A stretch of DNA of 64,000 nucleotides from Methylocystis parvus OBBP. Its GTDB lineage: Bacteria > Pseudomonadota > Alphaproteobacteria > Rhizobiales > Beijerinckiaceae. Shown piece after piece: positions 19,465 to 28,609 of this stretch. Position 1 is the stretch's first letter. Every line of letters starts with the position of its first letter. The notes under the pieces are model-generated. The model had not been told where the DNA came from. It worked only from the letters and a program-made list of their open reading frames with translations, and did not search any database. Where the stretch lies: NCBI RefSeq assembly GCF_027571405.1, contig NZ_CP092968.1, positions 248,001 to 312,000 of the forward strand, read 5' to 3'. A program made the position numbers and the translations under genes.

Positions 19465-20850
19465 ATGAGACGTTTTAGAAGCATGATCGCGCTACCTGCC
19501 GCGCTGGATATGAATGCGATCGAGCGGCCCTTTCTCATCGCCATGCTCGTGCTCATGTATGTCAGCTATGCGGGCCTGGGGCGAGATATTTTCTTCAACA
19601 AGCTGAACGACCCGACGGTCTATGACCCGATTGGCGCGCATCTGCAGAAGATACGCTTCGCCGCCTGCATTGTCGCGGCGACGACGGTGATCATGACATC
19701 GAGCTTTTCCTGGGCGATGTCGAAAGTGCCGGTCGCATTCGCGCCATTCGCTGTGTTGGCGGTCGCTTCGACTGCCTGGGCGGCCGAGCCGACGAAAATT
19801 TTCACCGACGCCGTGGTCATGGCGGCCATGTGGATCGCTTTGCCGATCTTGATGCATCGCATCGGACTTCAGGAGACCGTGCGCGTCTCTTTGCATATCA
19901 TCGCCTGGGTCCTTATCTTTTCGTTCCTGCTCGCAATATTGCTTCCCTCAATCGGCCGGCATAGCGGCGCGGAAGCAATTCAAGCTGTGCATGCCGGGCG
20001 CTGGCGCGGGATCTTTGCGCATAAGAACGGCCTCGGTCCCTGGGCGGCCTTTGGCTCGGTCTTATTGTTTACACATTGGCGACTTGCGCGCGCTTCCAGA
20101 GGGTTTTGCCTGCTTGCGGGCGGTTGCGCCGTCGCCTGTCTGATCTTCGCGCAATCGGCGACATCGCTGGTCATGGCGGCCTTTCTGTTCGCGATGTCGA
20201 TTTTCTTCTATGCGCTGAAGCGGTTGCCCGCTCCGCTCGTCCTACTGGCGACGGCGCTTTCGCTCGGCGCTTTCGTGACATTTTATCTCGCGGCGGGCGA
20301 TCTGATTTTCGGCCTGCTCGGCCGGGACGCCTCTCTTACGGGCCGCGATCAGATCTGGCCGGTGGCGAGAGAGTTTTTTCAGCAAGCGCCCTGGCTGGGG
20401 CATGGCTATCAAAGCCTTGGCGGCCCGGAGTTTCTGCAATATGTCGAAATGCTCTTCAGCCAAGCAATCCCTGGCCCGGAAAGCGGGCTGCTCGTGCTTC
20501 TTCTCGATCTCGGAATCATTGGCTTTTTTGCTTTTTTCATTCCGTATTTTTATGCGCTGCGCAACGGCTTCGAATGGCTCGGCCGCGTCAACGACGCCGA
20601 TCGGTCCTCGATTGAGTTCATGATCATGGTGTTGCTGGCGACATTGCTTCAGGCGGTGACTGAAACGACGCCGATGATATCGGGAGGCTTTGACGGCGTG
20701 ATCAGCTTCGGTTCGCTTTTCGCATTGATGACCTTGCCAAAATCCCCGCTTGGCGTCGAGCGGTCGGAAGCCGGGCTGGCGAAGAGCTGGATCGCCCGCC
20801 GCGACGAACTGCATAAAGCGCAAGCGCCGCGAACGCCGCCCGCGATATAG
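19465..20850 (+). CDS. O-antigen ligase / Wzy-like polysaccharide polymerase (ExoQ type)
   Basis: A 461-residue inner-membrane protein with about ten hydrophobic segments. A large loop holds the motif GRDQIWPVAREFFQQAPWLGHG, characteristic of the ExoQ/O-antigen ligase superfamily. It should polymerise lipid-linked repeat units on the periplasmic face. It lies in a run with a GT2 gene and beside the convergent flippase, as expected for a Wzx/Wzy pathway. The start is ATG 19465. Confidence 0.85.
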   Translation: MRRFRSMIALPAALDMNAIERPFLIAMLVLMYVSYAGLGRDIFFNKLNDPTVYDPIGAHLQKIRFAACIVAATTVIMTSSFSWAMSKVPVAFAPFAVLAVASTAWAAEPTKIFTDAVVMAAMWIALPILMHRIGLQETVRVSLHIIAWVLIFSFLLAILLPSIGRHSGAEAIQAVHAGRWRGIFAHKNGLGPWAAFGSVLLFTHWRLARASRGFCLLAGGCAVACLIFAQSATSLVMAAFLFAMSIFFYALKRLPAPLVLLATALSLGAFVTFYLAAGDLIFGLLGRDASLTGRDQIWPVAREFFQQAPWLGHGYQSLGGPEFLQYVEMLFSQAIPGPESGLLVLLLDLGIIGFFAFFIPYFYALRNGFEWLGRVNDADRSSIEFMIMVLLATLLQAVTETTPMISGGFDGVISFGSLFALMTLPKSPLGVERSEAGLAKSWIARRDELHKAQAPRTPPAI

Positions 20851-20862
20851 GCGGTACAGACC

Positions 20863-21732
20863 TTGCCCGCCGTCAGCGTCGTCATTCCCCATTTCAACCG
20901 TTTGAATACGCTTCCGCGCGCCTTGCGGTCCGTGGCGGCGCAAAGCTTTCGCGACATTGAGATGATCATTGTGGACGACGCCTCTTCCGACGATCCGGGA
21001 CCGATCGTCCGCGCCATGTCGCCGCCTTTTCCTGTGACGATCCTTCGGCAGGAGACAAATACAGGGCCGGCTCGCTGTCGCAATATCGGCGTGGCGGAAG
21101 CGAAAGGCCGCTGGATCGCCTTTCTGGATTCGGACGATGAATGGCTCTCGGAAAAGATCGCGACGCAGGTCGCCGCGGCGGAACATGCAGGCGACAAAGG
21201 GAGAGTCGTTTGTGTCGCAAAGACATTCATACGTTGGCCCGATCGCGAGGAAGAGCGAGCGCTTTGGAATCCGGACGACGGGCCGATCGGGGCATTCTTC
21301 TTTCTGCAGGGCGGAGTTATGCAGACAAGCTCACTGCTTCTTTCGCGAGAGCTCGCGCTGGCCGCGCCATTCGACGAAAGGCTCCGGCAGTTCGAAGACA
21401 TATGGTTTCTCATACAGCTTGCAGAGCAGGGCGCATCTTTCCAGTTTCAGCACGAACGTCTCTTCTATTGGTATAGAGGCGCAAGCGAAGCTCAGTTGAG
21501 CAGGGCGATCTCTATCGCCTCCGCCAGAACCTTTATGGAGCTCTGCGGCCCGGCGATCGGAAATCGGGAAAAGCGCGCCTTTCTGACAATGATGGCCGGA
21601 CCGGCATGGGTTCGAAAGGCGCCGCTGGAATTCTGGCCCGCCGCGATCGGAGCGCTGCTCGATGGGTCGATCTCGTTCCGCAATCTCGCCGGAATTATCA
21701 GAAAAAGCCGGTCGGTGCGGCTTTTGCCCTAA
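20863..21732 (+). CDS. GT2-family glycosyltransferase
   Basis: A 289-residue GT-A enzyme. The N-terminal nucleotide-binding strand is SVVIPHFNRLNTLPRAL, followed by IIVDDASSDD, and the metal-binding aspartates are in IAFLDSDDEW. It should add one sugar to the repeat unit in the cytoplasm. The start is a TTG 12 bases after the polymerase gene, so the two are probably cotranscribed. Its end overlaps the end of the convergent flippase gene by 4 bases. The specificity is unknown. Confidence 0.88.
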   Translation: MPAVSVVIPHFNRLNTLPRALRSVAAQSFRDIEMIIVDDASSDDPGPIVRAMSPPFPVTILRQETNTGPARCRNIGVAEAKGRWIAFLDSDDEWLSEKIATQVAAAEHAGDKGRVVCVAKTFIRWPDREEERALWNPDDGPIGAFFFLQGGVMQTSSLLLSRELALAAPFDERLRQFEDIWFLIQLAEQGASFQFQHERLFYWYRGASEAQLSRAISIASARTFMELCGPAIGNREKRAFLTMMAGPAWVRKAPLEFWPAAIGALLDGSISFRNLAGIIRKSRSVRLLP

Positions 21733-23261
21733 CCTCGGCGACGCAATGGCCGGAAACGCTCCGATATTGCGATCATATGGGCGCGGAGCGGGCCGTCGGC
21801 GTAGAAGATTAGAAGAACGCCAAGACTGATGGCGACTTGAGACATCGCCTCCAATGCTGTGAGCCACCATGCCCGGTAGCCGGCCGTCGCGCCAAGGAGC
21901 CAGATCGGCAAGGCGATCGTCGCGGAGAGCAGAAGCGGAAGCGCCAGATGAAAGGTAGCGACCGGCGCGCCAAGCATGGCCGCGATCTGGCGTTGCCGAA
22001 GAACATTGATCAGGAGAATCGATAGGCCTGTAGACAAGGCTGCGCCATCGATTCCCAGAGCGGGCACGAGGACCAGGGCCGCGCAAATCTGGAAGGCGAG
22101 GGCGGCGAAATTATTGTGAAGCTCGGTGAGTAGGCGGCCCGTCATCGTCAAAGCCGCACTGGCGTAGTGGGTCGTCGTTATGAGCCATTGCGTCAACGAC
22201 GCTACGATAAACACAGATGAAGGAATGACAAAACTCGGTCCGAGAAGCAGATCTATGTCCTTGCCCCACAGCGCGACGGCGACGCAGAAGGGCGCGCTGA
22301 GCAATGACCCCATCGACATATTTTCATGCAGCAGCGCGCGAAGACGCCCATGATCGCTCTCGCGCGCCGCAGCGGCCACGCGCGCCCCAAGCGTCTGGCC
22401 GAGCGACGCGCCGATGATGGCGACGAGTTGCCCGACCATCTGCACGGCCGCGTAACGCCCCACATCGGCGTTCGATGCGAAATAGCCGAGAGCGATCGAG
22501 TCGAGCGAACGCGCAATCGTAAAGACGAGCGTGGACAGGCACATGATCGGGGCGAGACGCAAAATTCTTCCTGCTTCGCTGAGCGCGCCGACCGTTCGGA
22601 AGGCGCCGCCAAAGTCGCGCCGCGCCGCGGCGGCGACGAAAAGCCATGCGAGCGCCCAGGAAAGTAGCGCCCCCCAAACGACCGCCTTTGCGCCGTCGAG
22701 TAAAGCGAGAAGCGGAACGATCAGAAGAATCCGCAAAGTCGGCTGAACGAGATAGCTCGCCGCAAGGCTCGGGATCGGCCGAAGAATCCCGCGATAGGCG
22801 CCGCCGAGAACGGCGTTATCTGTCGCGAAGGGCAAGGCCGCCAATGTAACGCAGAAAGCAAGGGCGAAGCCCTGATATTGGAAGACATGAGCTTCCAGCC
22901 AGTCGCCCAATCCAAAGGCGGCGCAAAGGAACGCTGCAATCGATAGCGCTATCGAGGCGCCGCGCAACCAGAGGAGCGCGCTACATCTTAGAAAATCGCT
23001 ATCTCCGCCTCTGACGAAGGATTTTTGTAGCGCGAGGTCCAGCCCGAGCGGCGTCGCGACAAGAAGGATGAGAAAAATGGATCGCGCCAGATTGATTGTT
23101 CCATATGTCTCGGCGCCAAGCGAGGCGCCGAGGAACACGCCGAAGATGGCGCTTGCGATCTGGTTGTAGGCCATCGTCGCGGCGGAAAAAACCGGCGCGG
23201 GCATTGCGCGTTCGATTCTGCTTACGGCGTTCGAAACAAGCTCAAAAAAAATTCCGGACAT
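21729..23261 (-). CDS. oligosaccharide flippase (Wzx-type) family protein
   Basis: About 510 residues with 12-14 predicted transmembrane helices and the MATE/MOP-type N-terminal pattern (SAATMAYNQIASAIFGVFLG). It should flip the undecaprenyl-linked repeat unit to the periplasm for the adjacent polymerase. I place the start at the ATG at 23261 (MSGIFFELV). An upstream in-frame ATG at 23315 would intrude on the divergent glycosyltransferase leader, and an internal ATG before PAPVFSAATM is also possible. Confidence 0.85.
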   Translation of the reverse strand: MSGIFFELVSNAVSRIERAMPAPVFSAATMAYNQIASAIFGVFLGASLGAETYGTINLARSIFLILLVATPLGLDLALQKSFVRGGDSDFLRCSALLWLRGASIALSIAAFLCAAFGLGDWLEAHVFQYQGFALAFCVTLAALPFATDNAVLGGAYRGILRPIPSLAASYLVQPTLRILLIVPLLALLDGAKAVVWGALLSWALAWLFVAAAARRDFGGAFRTVGALSEAGRILRLAPIMCLSTLVFTIARSLDSIALGYFASNADVGRYAAVQMVGQLVAIIGASLGQTLGARVAAAARESDHGRLRALLHENMSMGSLLSAPFCVAVALWGKDIDLLLGPSFVIPSSVFIVASLTQWLITTTHYASAALTMTGRLLTELHNNFAALAFQICAALVLVPALGIDGAALSTGLSILLINVLRQRQIAAMLGAPVATFHLALPLLLSATIALPIWLLGATAGYRAWWLTALEAMSQVAISLGVLLIFYADGPLRAHMIAISERFRPLRRRG

Positions 23262-23346
23262 GCATATGTCGATCGGTCGAATTCGTGCGAAAGAAAGAGA
23301 GTTCACGATTAGCACTTACCTCGAAAAACGCCTAGGCCAATTGCGG

Positions 23347-24453
23347 ATGAAGATCGTTTTCGTCTTGAATGCTCTTGTGATGGGCGGCGCCGAAAAGCAC
23401 GCCATCGATCTTGCGCGGCGCTTGAGCGAAAGCGGCGCGGATTCTTCCTTCTTCGCCATTCGGCGCGGGGATTTCGAGCCGGAGGGGATACGTCTGTCGC
23501 AACCTTGCGCTGATGAAAGATATTCTCTTCAGAAAAGAGTTTCGGCGCTTGCGCGGATTTTAGCAAGCGAGTCCCCCGAACTGATCGTTTGCGTCAATGA
23601 TCGCCCCTTGATGGTCGCCTCGGTCGCCAGGATGCTGTCGCGGCAAAAAGCGAAGATTGTCGTCATCGAACATTCGAGCATCTTTCGGAATCGAAAGGAG
23701 GCGTTGCTGGACTGGTTCTATCGTTCGTTCCAGAATAGGGCGGACTGTATGGTCTTCATCTCTGAAAATCAGCGTAAACTATGGCTGTCCCGCGGCGTCG
23801 CGCCGAGATCGAGCGTCACTATCCTCAATGGCGTGGACATGTTGCGCTTTTCCTTGAGCGAACGAGAGAAGTTCCGCGCGGCGACGCGCGCCCGGCTCGG
23901 ATTTACGCAAGAGGATGTCGTCCTCGGCTGCTGCGCCGTGCTACGGCCGGAGAAAAACCATGCGCAGCTCCTGGAGATTATTGCGAGGCTCGGCCCGACG
24001 AGTTCGTTAAAAGCTTTGATGGTAGGGGATGGTCCGACCCGGGGAGCGCTCGAAGAAAGGGCTTCCGAAATGGGGATTTCGAACAGAGTGGTCTTTGTCG
24101 GCGCTCATCATGACGTTCGACCTTATCTTGCGGCATTTGATTTGGGAGCGTTGTGCAGCGTAGCGATCGAGACGCTCTCTTTGGCGGCGCTCGAAGCCCT
24201 CGCCATGGGCGTTCCCATGCTGATGAGCGATATTGGCGGCGCTTCGGAAATCGTCAATGGTCAAAACGGCGCAGTCTTTCCTGTCGGCGACACGCAGAAA
24301 TTAGCGGAGTTGGTCCAGCGCTTTCGATCCGAAAGCGGGAGCGACCGTCTGCAAGCGCAAGTTCGGGCGAGCGTCGAGGCCAAATTCGGCCATGAGAGGA
24401 TGGCGTCGGAATATTTCGAGGCTTTCCGAGAACTGATCCAGCGACGTGATTGA
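23347..24453 (+). CDS. GT4-family glycosyltransferase
   Basis: A 368-residue GT-B enzyme. The N-terminal glycine loop is in KIVFVLNALVMGGAEKHAID, and the donor region includes ETLSLAALEALAMGVPMLMS. ATG 23347 matches the usual GT4 N-terminus; an ATG at 23260 would add 29 atypical residues overlapping the flippase promoter. It is clearly paralogous to the gene at 31675: both share an ENQRK…NGVD segment, ALxVGDGPTR and DLGALCS/DIGALCS blocks, so one arose by duplication within or between such loci. Confidence 0.87.
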   Translation: MKIVFVLNALVMGGAEKHAIDLARRLSESGADSSFFAIRRGDFEPEGIRLSQPCADERYSLQKRVSALARILASESPELIVCVNDRPLMVASVARMLSRQKAKIVVIEHSSIFRNRKEALLDWFYRSFQNRADCMVFISENQRKLWLSRGVAPRSSVTILNGVDMLRFSLSEREKFRAATRARLGFTQEDVVLGCCAVLRPEKNHAQLLEIIARLGPTSSLKALMVGDGPTRGALEERASEMGISNRVVFVGAHHDVRPYLAAFDLGALCSVAIETLSLAALEALAMGVPMLMSDIGGASEIVNGQNGAVFPVGDTQKLAELVQRFRSESGSDRLQAQVRASVEAKFGHERMASEYFEAFRELIQRRD

Positions 24454-24599
24454 CAGGATGAAAAGGCGATAGCCATGGCGTCATTATGTCGTTCTCCGGA
24501 CGGGCGGCGCCTAGGGCGTCGCTTTTCCAATTGCATGGCTTCAACGCGTTCGGCGCTTCTCCCGTCGTCATTTCGCTCGCGCCGCAGGTCGATGCATCG

Positions 24600-26072
24600 T
24601 CAATAAGCATGTGCGTCCCTGAACATCAGCGTGATCGTCGACAGGACGATTTTTATGTCGAGCCAGATCGTCCAGTTGTCGATGTAGAAGAGGTCAAAAT
24701 CGACGCGCTTCTGCAGCTTTTCGAGACTGTCGAGTTCTCCCCGAAAGCCACTGATCTGGGCCCACCCCGTCATGCCGGGCTTAACGCGGTGGCGGACGGC
24801 GTAATAATCGACGAGCTCCTCCAAATTGCGCCCTAGGGTCTGGGTCGAGAGCGCGTGCGGCCGAGGGCCGACGATCGACATCGTCCCTTGAAGCACATTT
24901 ATGAGCTGCGGCAATTCATCTATGCTGGTACGGCGGATCCAGCGACCAACGGGCGTAACCCGCGGATCGTCACGGCGCGTCTGAAGTTTTGCGTCGGGGT
25001 CGGCCATCTCCTCATACATCGACCGAAATTTCCAAAGCGCGAAGGCTTTTCCATTGAAGCCGATCCGGGACTGCTTAAAGAACACCGGGCCTGGAGAATC
25101 GATCTTGATAAGCGTCGCGACGACAAGGAACAGCGGCGAGAGCGAAAGAAGGCCGAAGGTTGCGATCGAAACGTCTTCCAGCCTCTTAAGCCAGAGGCTC
25201 CAGCCGTAGATCGATTCTTCGTTGGCGCAAATGGAAATGCGGTCGCCGAACATGGAAACCTGACTAACGTCGTGCAGCCCAACCCGATGCGACGGTAGAA
25301 CCAGGACGCGGGTCGACAGGTGACGCAAAAGATTCAGCGCGTTCATGACCGCTGGGATGTCGCGCCAAGGCGCGGCGACATAGACGACGTCGATTTCCCT
25401 CTGGGCGATCTCGTCCGAAAGGTCGACGAGATCGCTGAGGCGCTCAAGTTGCGCGACCGACATTACTCTGGTTTCGCCGTCGGTTCGAATCTCGATGTCG
25501 GCGGCGCGGAGAGGCTCGCAGAAAACTCCAACCGACATTGCGCGGCGGACATAGGCGCCGGCGCGCATGAGTCGCTTGGCGCGAGCGAGCAGGAAACAGC
25601 GCGCTGACAGAATGGCGAGGGCGGAACTTGCGTACCAAGCCATCAGCCAGCTTGCGAAATCGGGCGTCATCGTTTGGGCGGCCAGCTCCGCTATGGACAG
25701 CACCGAAAAAGCGCAGGCGATGGAAAGCGACGCACGCGTCACGGTTCGCCGCAAGTCGAGAATGCCGTCAGGATTATAGACTTGAAAAATCTGAGCGATC
25801 ACGAACTGAAAAAGGACGGTGAAAAACACGCTCCAGAATGCCGCTGCGCCATGCGCGGCGAAGTCCGTCATCTCCAGCTCCGCGACGCAAAACTGCCTCG
25901 TCCGCCATCCCAAGCCGATCAGCGCCGCCGCGTCGAGCAGCAAAAAGCCGACGGCGTAATTATGCGTCGACAACCGTCGTTCCGCAGCCGGCGCGCGCCG
26001 TAAAATCGCGAGGATCGACGAACGCATGGCTTGCAATGACGCCGCCCGGAAGGAGCCGAAGCTATTCGTCAT
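24600..26072 (-). CDS. undecaprenyl-phosphate sugar phosphotransferase (WcaJ/ExoY-like)
   Basis: A 490-residue initiating enzyme of exopolysaccharide synthesis. An N-terminal half with four to five membrane helices and a CoA-binding-like domain precedes the C-terminal bacterial sugar transferase domain. The latter contains FKQSRIGFNGKAFALWKFRS, RTSIDELPQLINVLQG and SIVGPRPHA. It moves hexose-1-phosphate from a UDP-sugar to undecaprenyl phosphate. Its start overlaps the end of the GH5 gene by 11 bases, so it is the last gene of a four-gene minus-strand operon with dehydrogenase, GT4 and GH5. Confidence 0.92.
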   Translation of the reverse strand: MTNSFGSFRAASLQAMRSSILAILRRAPAAERRLSTHNYAVGFLLLDAAALIGLGWRTRQFCVAELEMTDFAAHGAAAFWSVFFTVLFQFVIAQIFQVYNPDGILDLRRTVTRASLSIACAFSVLSIAELAAQTMTPDFASWLMAWYASSALAILSARCFLLARAKRLMRAGAYVRRAMSVGVFCEPLRAADIEIRTDGETRVMSVAQLERLSDLVDLSDEIAQREIDVVYVAAPWRDIPAVMNALNLLRHLSTRVLVLPSHRVGLHDVSQVSMFGDRISICANEESIYGWSLWLKRLEDVSIATFGLLSLSPLFLVVATLIKIDSPGPVFFKQSRIGFNGKAFALWKFRSMYEEMADPDAKLQTRRDDPRVTPVGRWIRRTSIDELPQLINVLQGTMSIVGPRPHALSTQTLGRNLEELVDYYAVRHRVKPGMTGWAQISGFRGELDSLEKLQKRVDFDLFYIDNWTIWLDIKIVLSTITLMFRDAHAY

Positions 26073-27294
26073 GACGGAGACCGAGCGCTTCGACCGTAGG
26101 CCAGTCTATCCGTCCTTGCTCGACGAGGGCCATACGCCCATAGCCTTTGTACGCCCAGAACGCCCAGGGGAACTGGAACGTCTCGGCGATCTTGCGAACG
26201 GCCGTCAGCCAGGCGAGACGGTTCGGGATCATGACGCCATGGGATTCGGAAACGCAGCCGAATTCGCCGAGAAAAATCCGCTCTCTTGGGATAAAATGGG
26301 CGTCGCTCCATGCCGCCACAGCGGCGAAGGCGTCTCGCATGCGGGCCATGTCATGAGACGCCGCGATGAAATCGTTGAGAGACTTTTTGACATCCCGCTT
26401 CTGCCGCAGCCCGAAGCCGGGGCGCTCCTCCGCGCGCGCCAGGGCGCCCTGAAGCGCTTCTTGAGCGTTCTCGACTGATGCGGGCCAATGAAGGCCGGCG
26501 ACGAGTTCGTTCTCGTCGCCTTCGACTCCCTGATGCGTATAGGCGTGGGGGTCGTAATAATGGAATGTATAAAGGACATTGCTGTTTCTATAGGGAGAAG
26601 GGTCCAAATATGTCAGCGCCGCGGCGCTGCTCCAGTCGGGGCCCGTGAGAACCAGGGGCAGGTTCGGAGCGGCTTCCCTCGCGCATGCATGAAGCTCCTC
26701 GAGCATTTGCGGCCAGCGCGCCTGTTGGGGCTGCGTCGAGAGCCAGGGCTCGTTCATCAACTCGAGGGCGAATTTCTCCGCAGGCAAGGTCGACAGCGCC
26801 GCGGCCAGACGACGAACCATGCGGCAATAGGACTGGAATCTTTCCGCTCGCCTGTCTTCGACGAGGCGCAGCGGCGCGAAATCCGGGTTTACCGCAACGG
26901 GATGGAGGTCCAGGACGACATTAAAGCCGGCTGCAAAAAGACGATCGAGCAGTCTTTTGACGTAAGCGACGAGAAACTCGAACCTCTCGCCGGACGCCAT
27001 AATCAAGATCCCAGGGTCGGCGGTGATGCGGAGAAAATCAAAGCCGATCGATCTGATGAGAGCGAGTTCGCTATCGGCGAGCTGGTAGGATGGGCCGCTG
27101 AACGGCGGCCAACGATAGGAGATGCGTGTCCCGTCGCCGTCCACCTCCGGCCAATTGAGGAGATGATGGAGATTGATCCCGCGTGACAAACGAGGGAATT
27201 TCAAACCCAGGTCATTCTTGGCGCAGGCTGGCATGGCCGACGCGGCGACCGCGCCCAGACAGAACGCCCGTCGATCCACGCCTCGATCAATCAT
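26062..27294 (-). CDS. glycoside hydrolase family 5-like (cellulase-type) protein
   Basis: A 410-residue TIM-barrel glycosidase. The acid/base Glu is in LELMNEPWL and the nucleophile Glu in FLGEFGCVS, the classic GH5 pair. The N-terminus (DRRAFCLGAVAASAMPACAKN) looks like a Tat- or lipoprotein-type export signal with a possible lipobox cysteine. Exported endoglycanases in exopolysaccharide operons usually trim or release the polymer or clear mislocalised chains. It overlaps the GT4 gene upstream (8 bases) and the sugar transferase downstream. Confidence 0.85.
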   Translation of the reverse strand: MIDRGVDRRAFCLGAVAASAMPACAKNDLGLKFPRLSRGINLHHLLNWPEVDGDGTRISYRWPPFSGPSYQLADSELALIRSIGFDFLRITADPGILIMASGERFEFLVAYVKRLLDRLFAAGFNVVLDLHPVAVNPDFAPLRLVEDRRAERFQSYCRMVRRLAAALSTLPAEKFALELMNEPWLSTQPQQARWPQMLEELHACAREAAPNLPLVLTGPDWSSAAALTYLDPSPYRNSNVLYTFHYYDPHAYTHQGVEGDENELVAGLHWPASVENAQEALQGALARAEERPGFGLRQKRDVKKSLNDFIAASHDMARMRDAFAAVAAWSDAHFIPRERIFLGEFGCVSESHGVMIPNRLAWLTAVRKIAETFQFPWAFWAYKGYGRMALVEQGRIDWPTVEALGLRHDE

Positions 27295-28579
27295 TTGCCG
27301 AACGCAAAATCTGAAAGCGACGCCTTTTGCTCAAAGCCCGCTCATAGGCTCTGAGTAGAATGGGCGCTTGATGACGCCAGGCGAGTTCGTCCTGTAGACG
27401 CCGGCGGCCGAAATCGCCCGCCTCCAAGCGCGCCGCCTCGTCTGACAGGAAAGAGAGAATCTTTTCGGCAAAATGGACGGGATCGTTTGCGCGCGCGTAA
27501 AGCGAGGCGTCGCCGGCCGAAAACCGTCCCTCTTTTACGTCGAACTGAACAATGGGCTTTCCAAGCGCCATATATTCCAGGATCTTGTTCATTGTCGACA
27601 GGTCGTTCATTGGATTGACGCGGTCCGGATTGACGCAGACATCGGATGTCGCGAGCACGGAAAATAAGTCGGCGTCGGAGAGGCGCCCGAGGAAAGAAAC
27701 GAAATCCGCGACGCCCAGTTCGACGCTTCGTATCTCGAGCGCGCGAAGGCTTGGCCCGCTTCCAACCAACGCGAACTGAATGTCGCGTCGCCCGAGGTCG
27801 TGAACGAGATGGCGGACCGCTTCGAGAAGAAGGTCGATTCCCTCCTGATCGCCCATTACGCCGACATAGCCGACAAGAAACCGTCTACCTTTTTTCCATT
27901 TCTCGTCTGAGGGCGGCTGGGTCAGTCGCCCGAGATCCGGACCGCTCCGAACGACGAAGACATCGCTCGAATCCATCCGTCCGCGCGTGAACGCTATCTT
28001 CCGATAGCTCTGATTGGTCGCAAGGGAGACGTCGGCAAGGAAGAAAGTCAATCGCTCGAGAAAGAGCAGCAGACGCCAGAAGACGCCGCGTCTGCCGAAT
28101 TTGGCCTCGTAAAGTTCGGGGTTTATGTCATGGTGATCGAATATGAAGGGGACGCCCAGAAGCTTGAACGGCGCCGCGACGAGAAAGATCAGGTCGGGCG
28201 GGTTGCAGGCGTGAATAATGTCGACGCCTCTTACGAAAAATATTTTCCAGGCGAGAAATGTCTCCGCGATAAACGCCGCTCCATATTCCTTCAGATAGCC
28301 GAACGCGCTTTGCGCCTCCAGCGGCAGAGCATGCCGATGGATGTGAATCCCCTCCAAATATTCATATCCGCGCTCGTAACCTTTTCCCTTCGGACATATT
28401 ATCGAGACAATCGCGCCGTTCTCGCAAAGAGTTCTCGCTTCCTGCCAAACCCGCCGGTCAAAGGGAAGAGGCAGGTTCTCGACGATGATGAGCACACGCT
28501 TCCCGGAAAGCGTCGGGCCCGAAGCGACGCGATCCTGTGGGACGCGCGTCACATTGTCGCCGATCGATTGGTTCGTCAT
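27287..28579 (-). CDS. GT4-family glycosyltransferase
   Basis: A 430-residue GT-B enzyme of the type with N-terminal motif VLIIVENLPLPFDRRVWQEA, a conserved FDHHDINPELYE segment and a C-terminal nucleotide-sugar region. Homologues sit in many exopolysaccharide loci next to WcaJ-like initiating enzymes. It is cotranscribed with the GH5 and sugar transferase genes, with overlapping starts and stops. The acceptor and donor are unknown. Confidence 0.88.
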   Translation of the reverse strand: MTNQSIGDNVTRVPQDRVASGPTLSGKRVLIIVENLPLPFDRRVWQEARTLCENGAIVSIICPKGKGYERGYEYLEGIHIHRHALPLEAQSAFGYLKEYGAAFIAETFLAWKIFFVRGVDIIHACNPPDLIFLVAAPFKLLGVPFIFDHHDINPELYEAKFGRRGVFWRLLLFLERLTFFLADVSLATNQSYRKIAFTRGRMDSSDVFVVRSGPDLGRLTQPPSDEKWKKGRRFLVGYVGVMGDQEGIDLLLEAVRHLVHDLGRRDIQFALVGSGPSLRALEIRSVELGVADFVSFLGRLSDADLFSVLATSDVCVNPDRVNPMNDLSTMNKILEYMALGKPIVQFDVKEGRFSAGDASLYARANDPVHFAEKILSFLSDEAARLEAGDFGRRRLQDELAWRHQAPILLRAYERALSKRRRFQILRSAND

Positions 28580-28609
28580 TGGCCATCAACTCATCTGCTG
28601 GCGGAGATC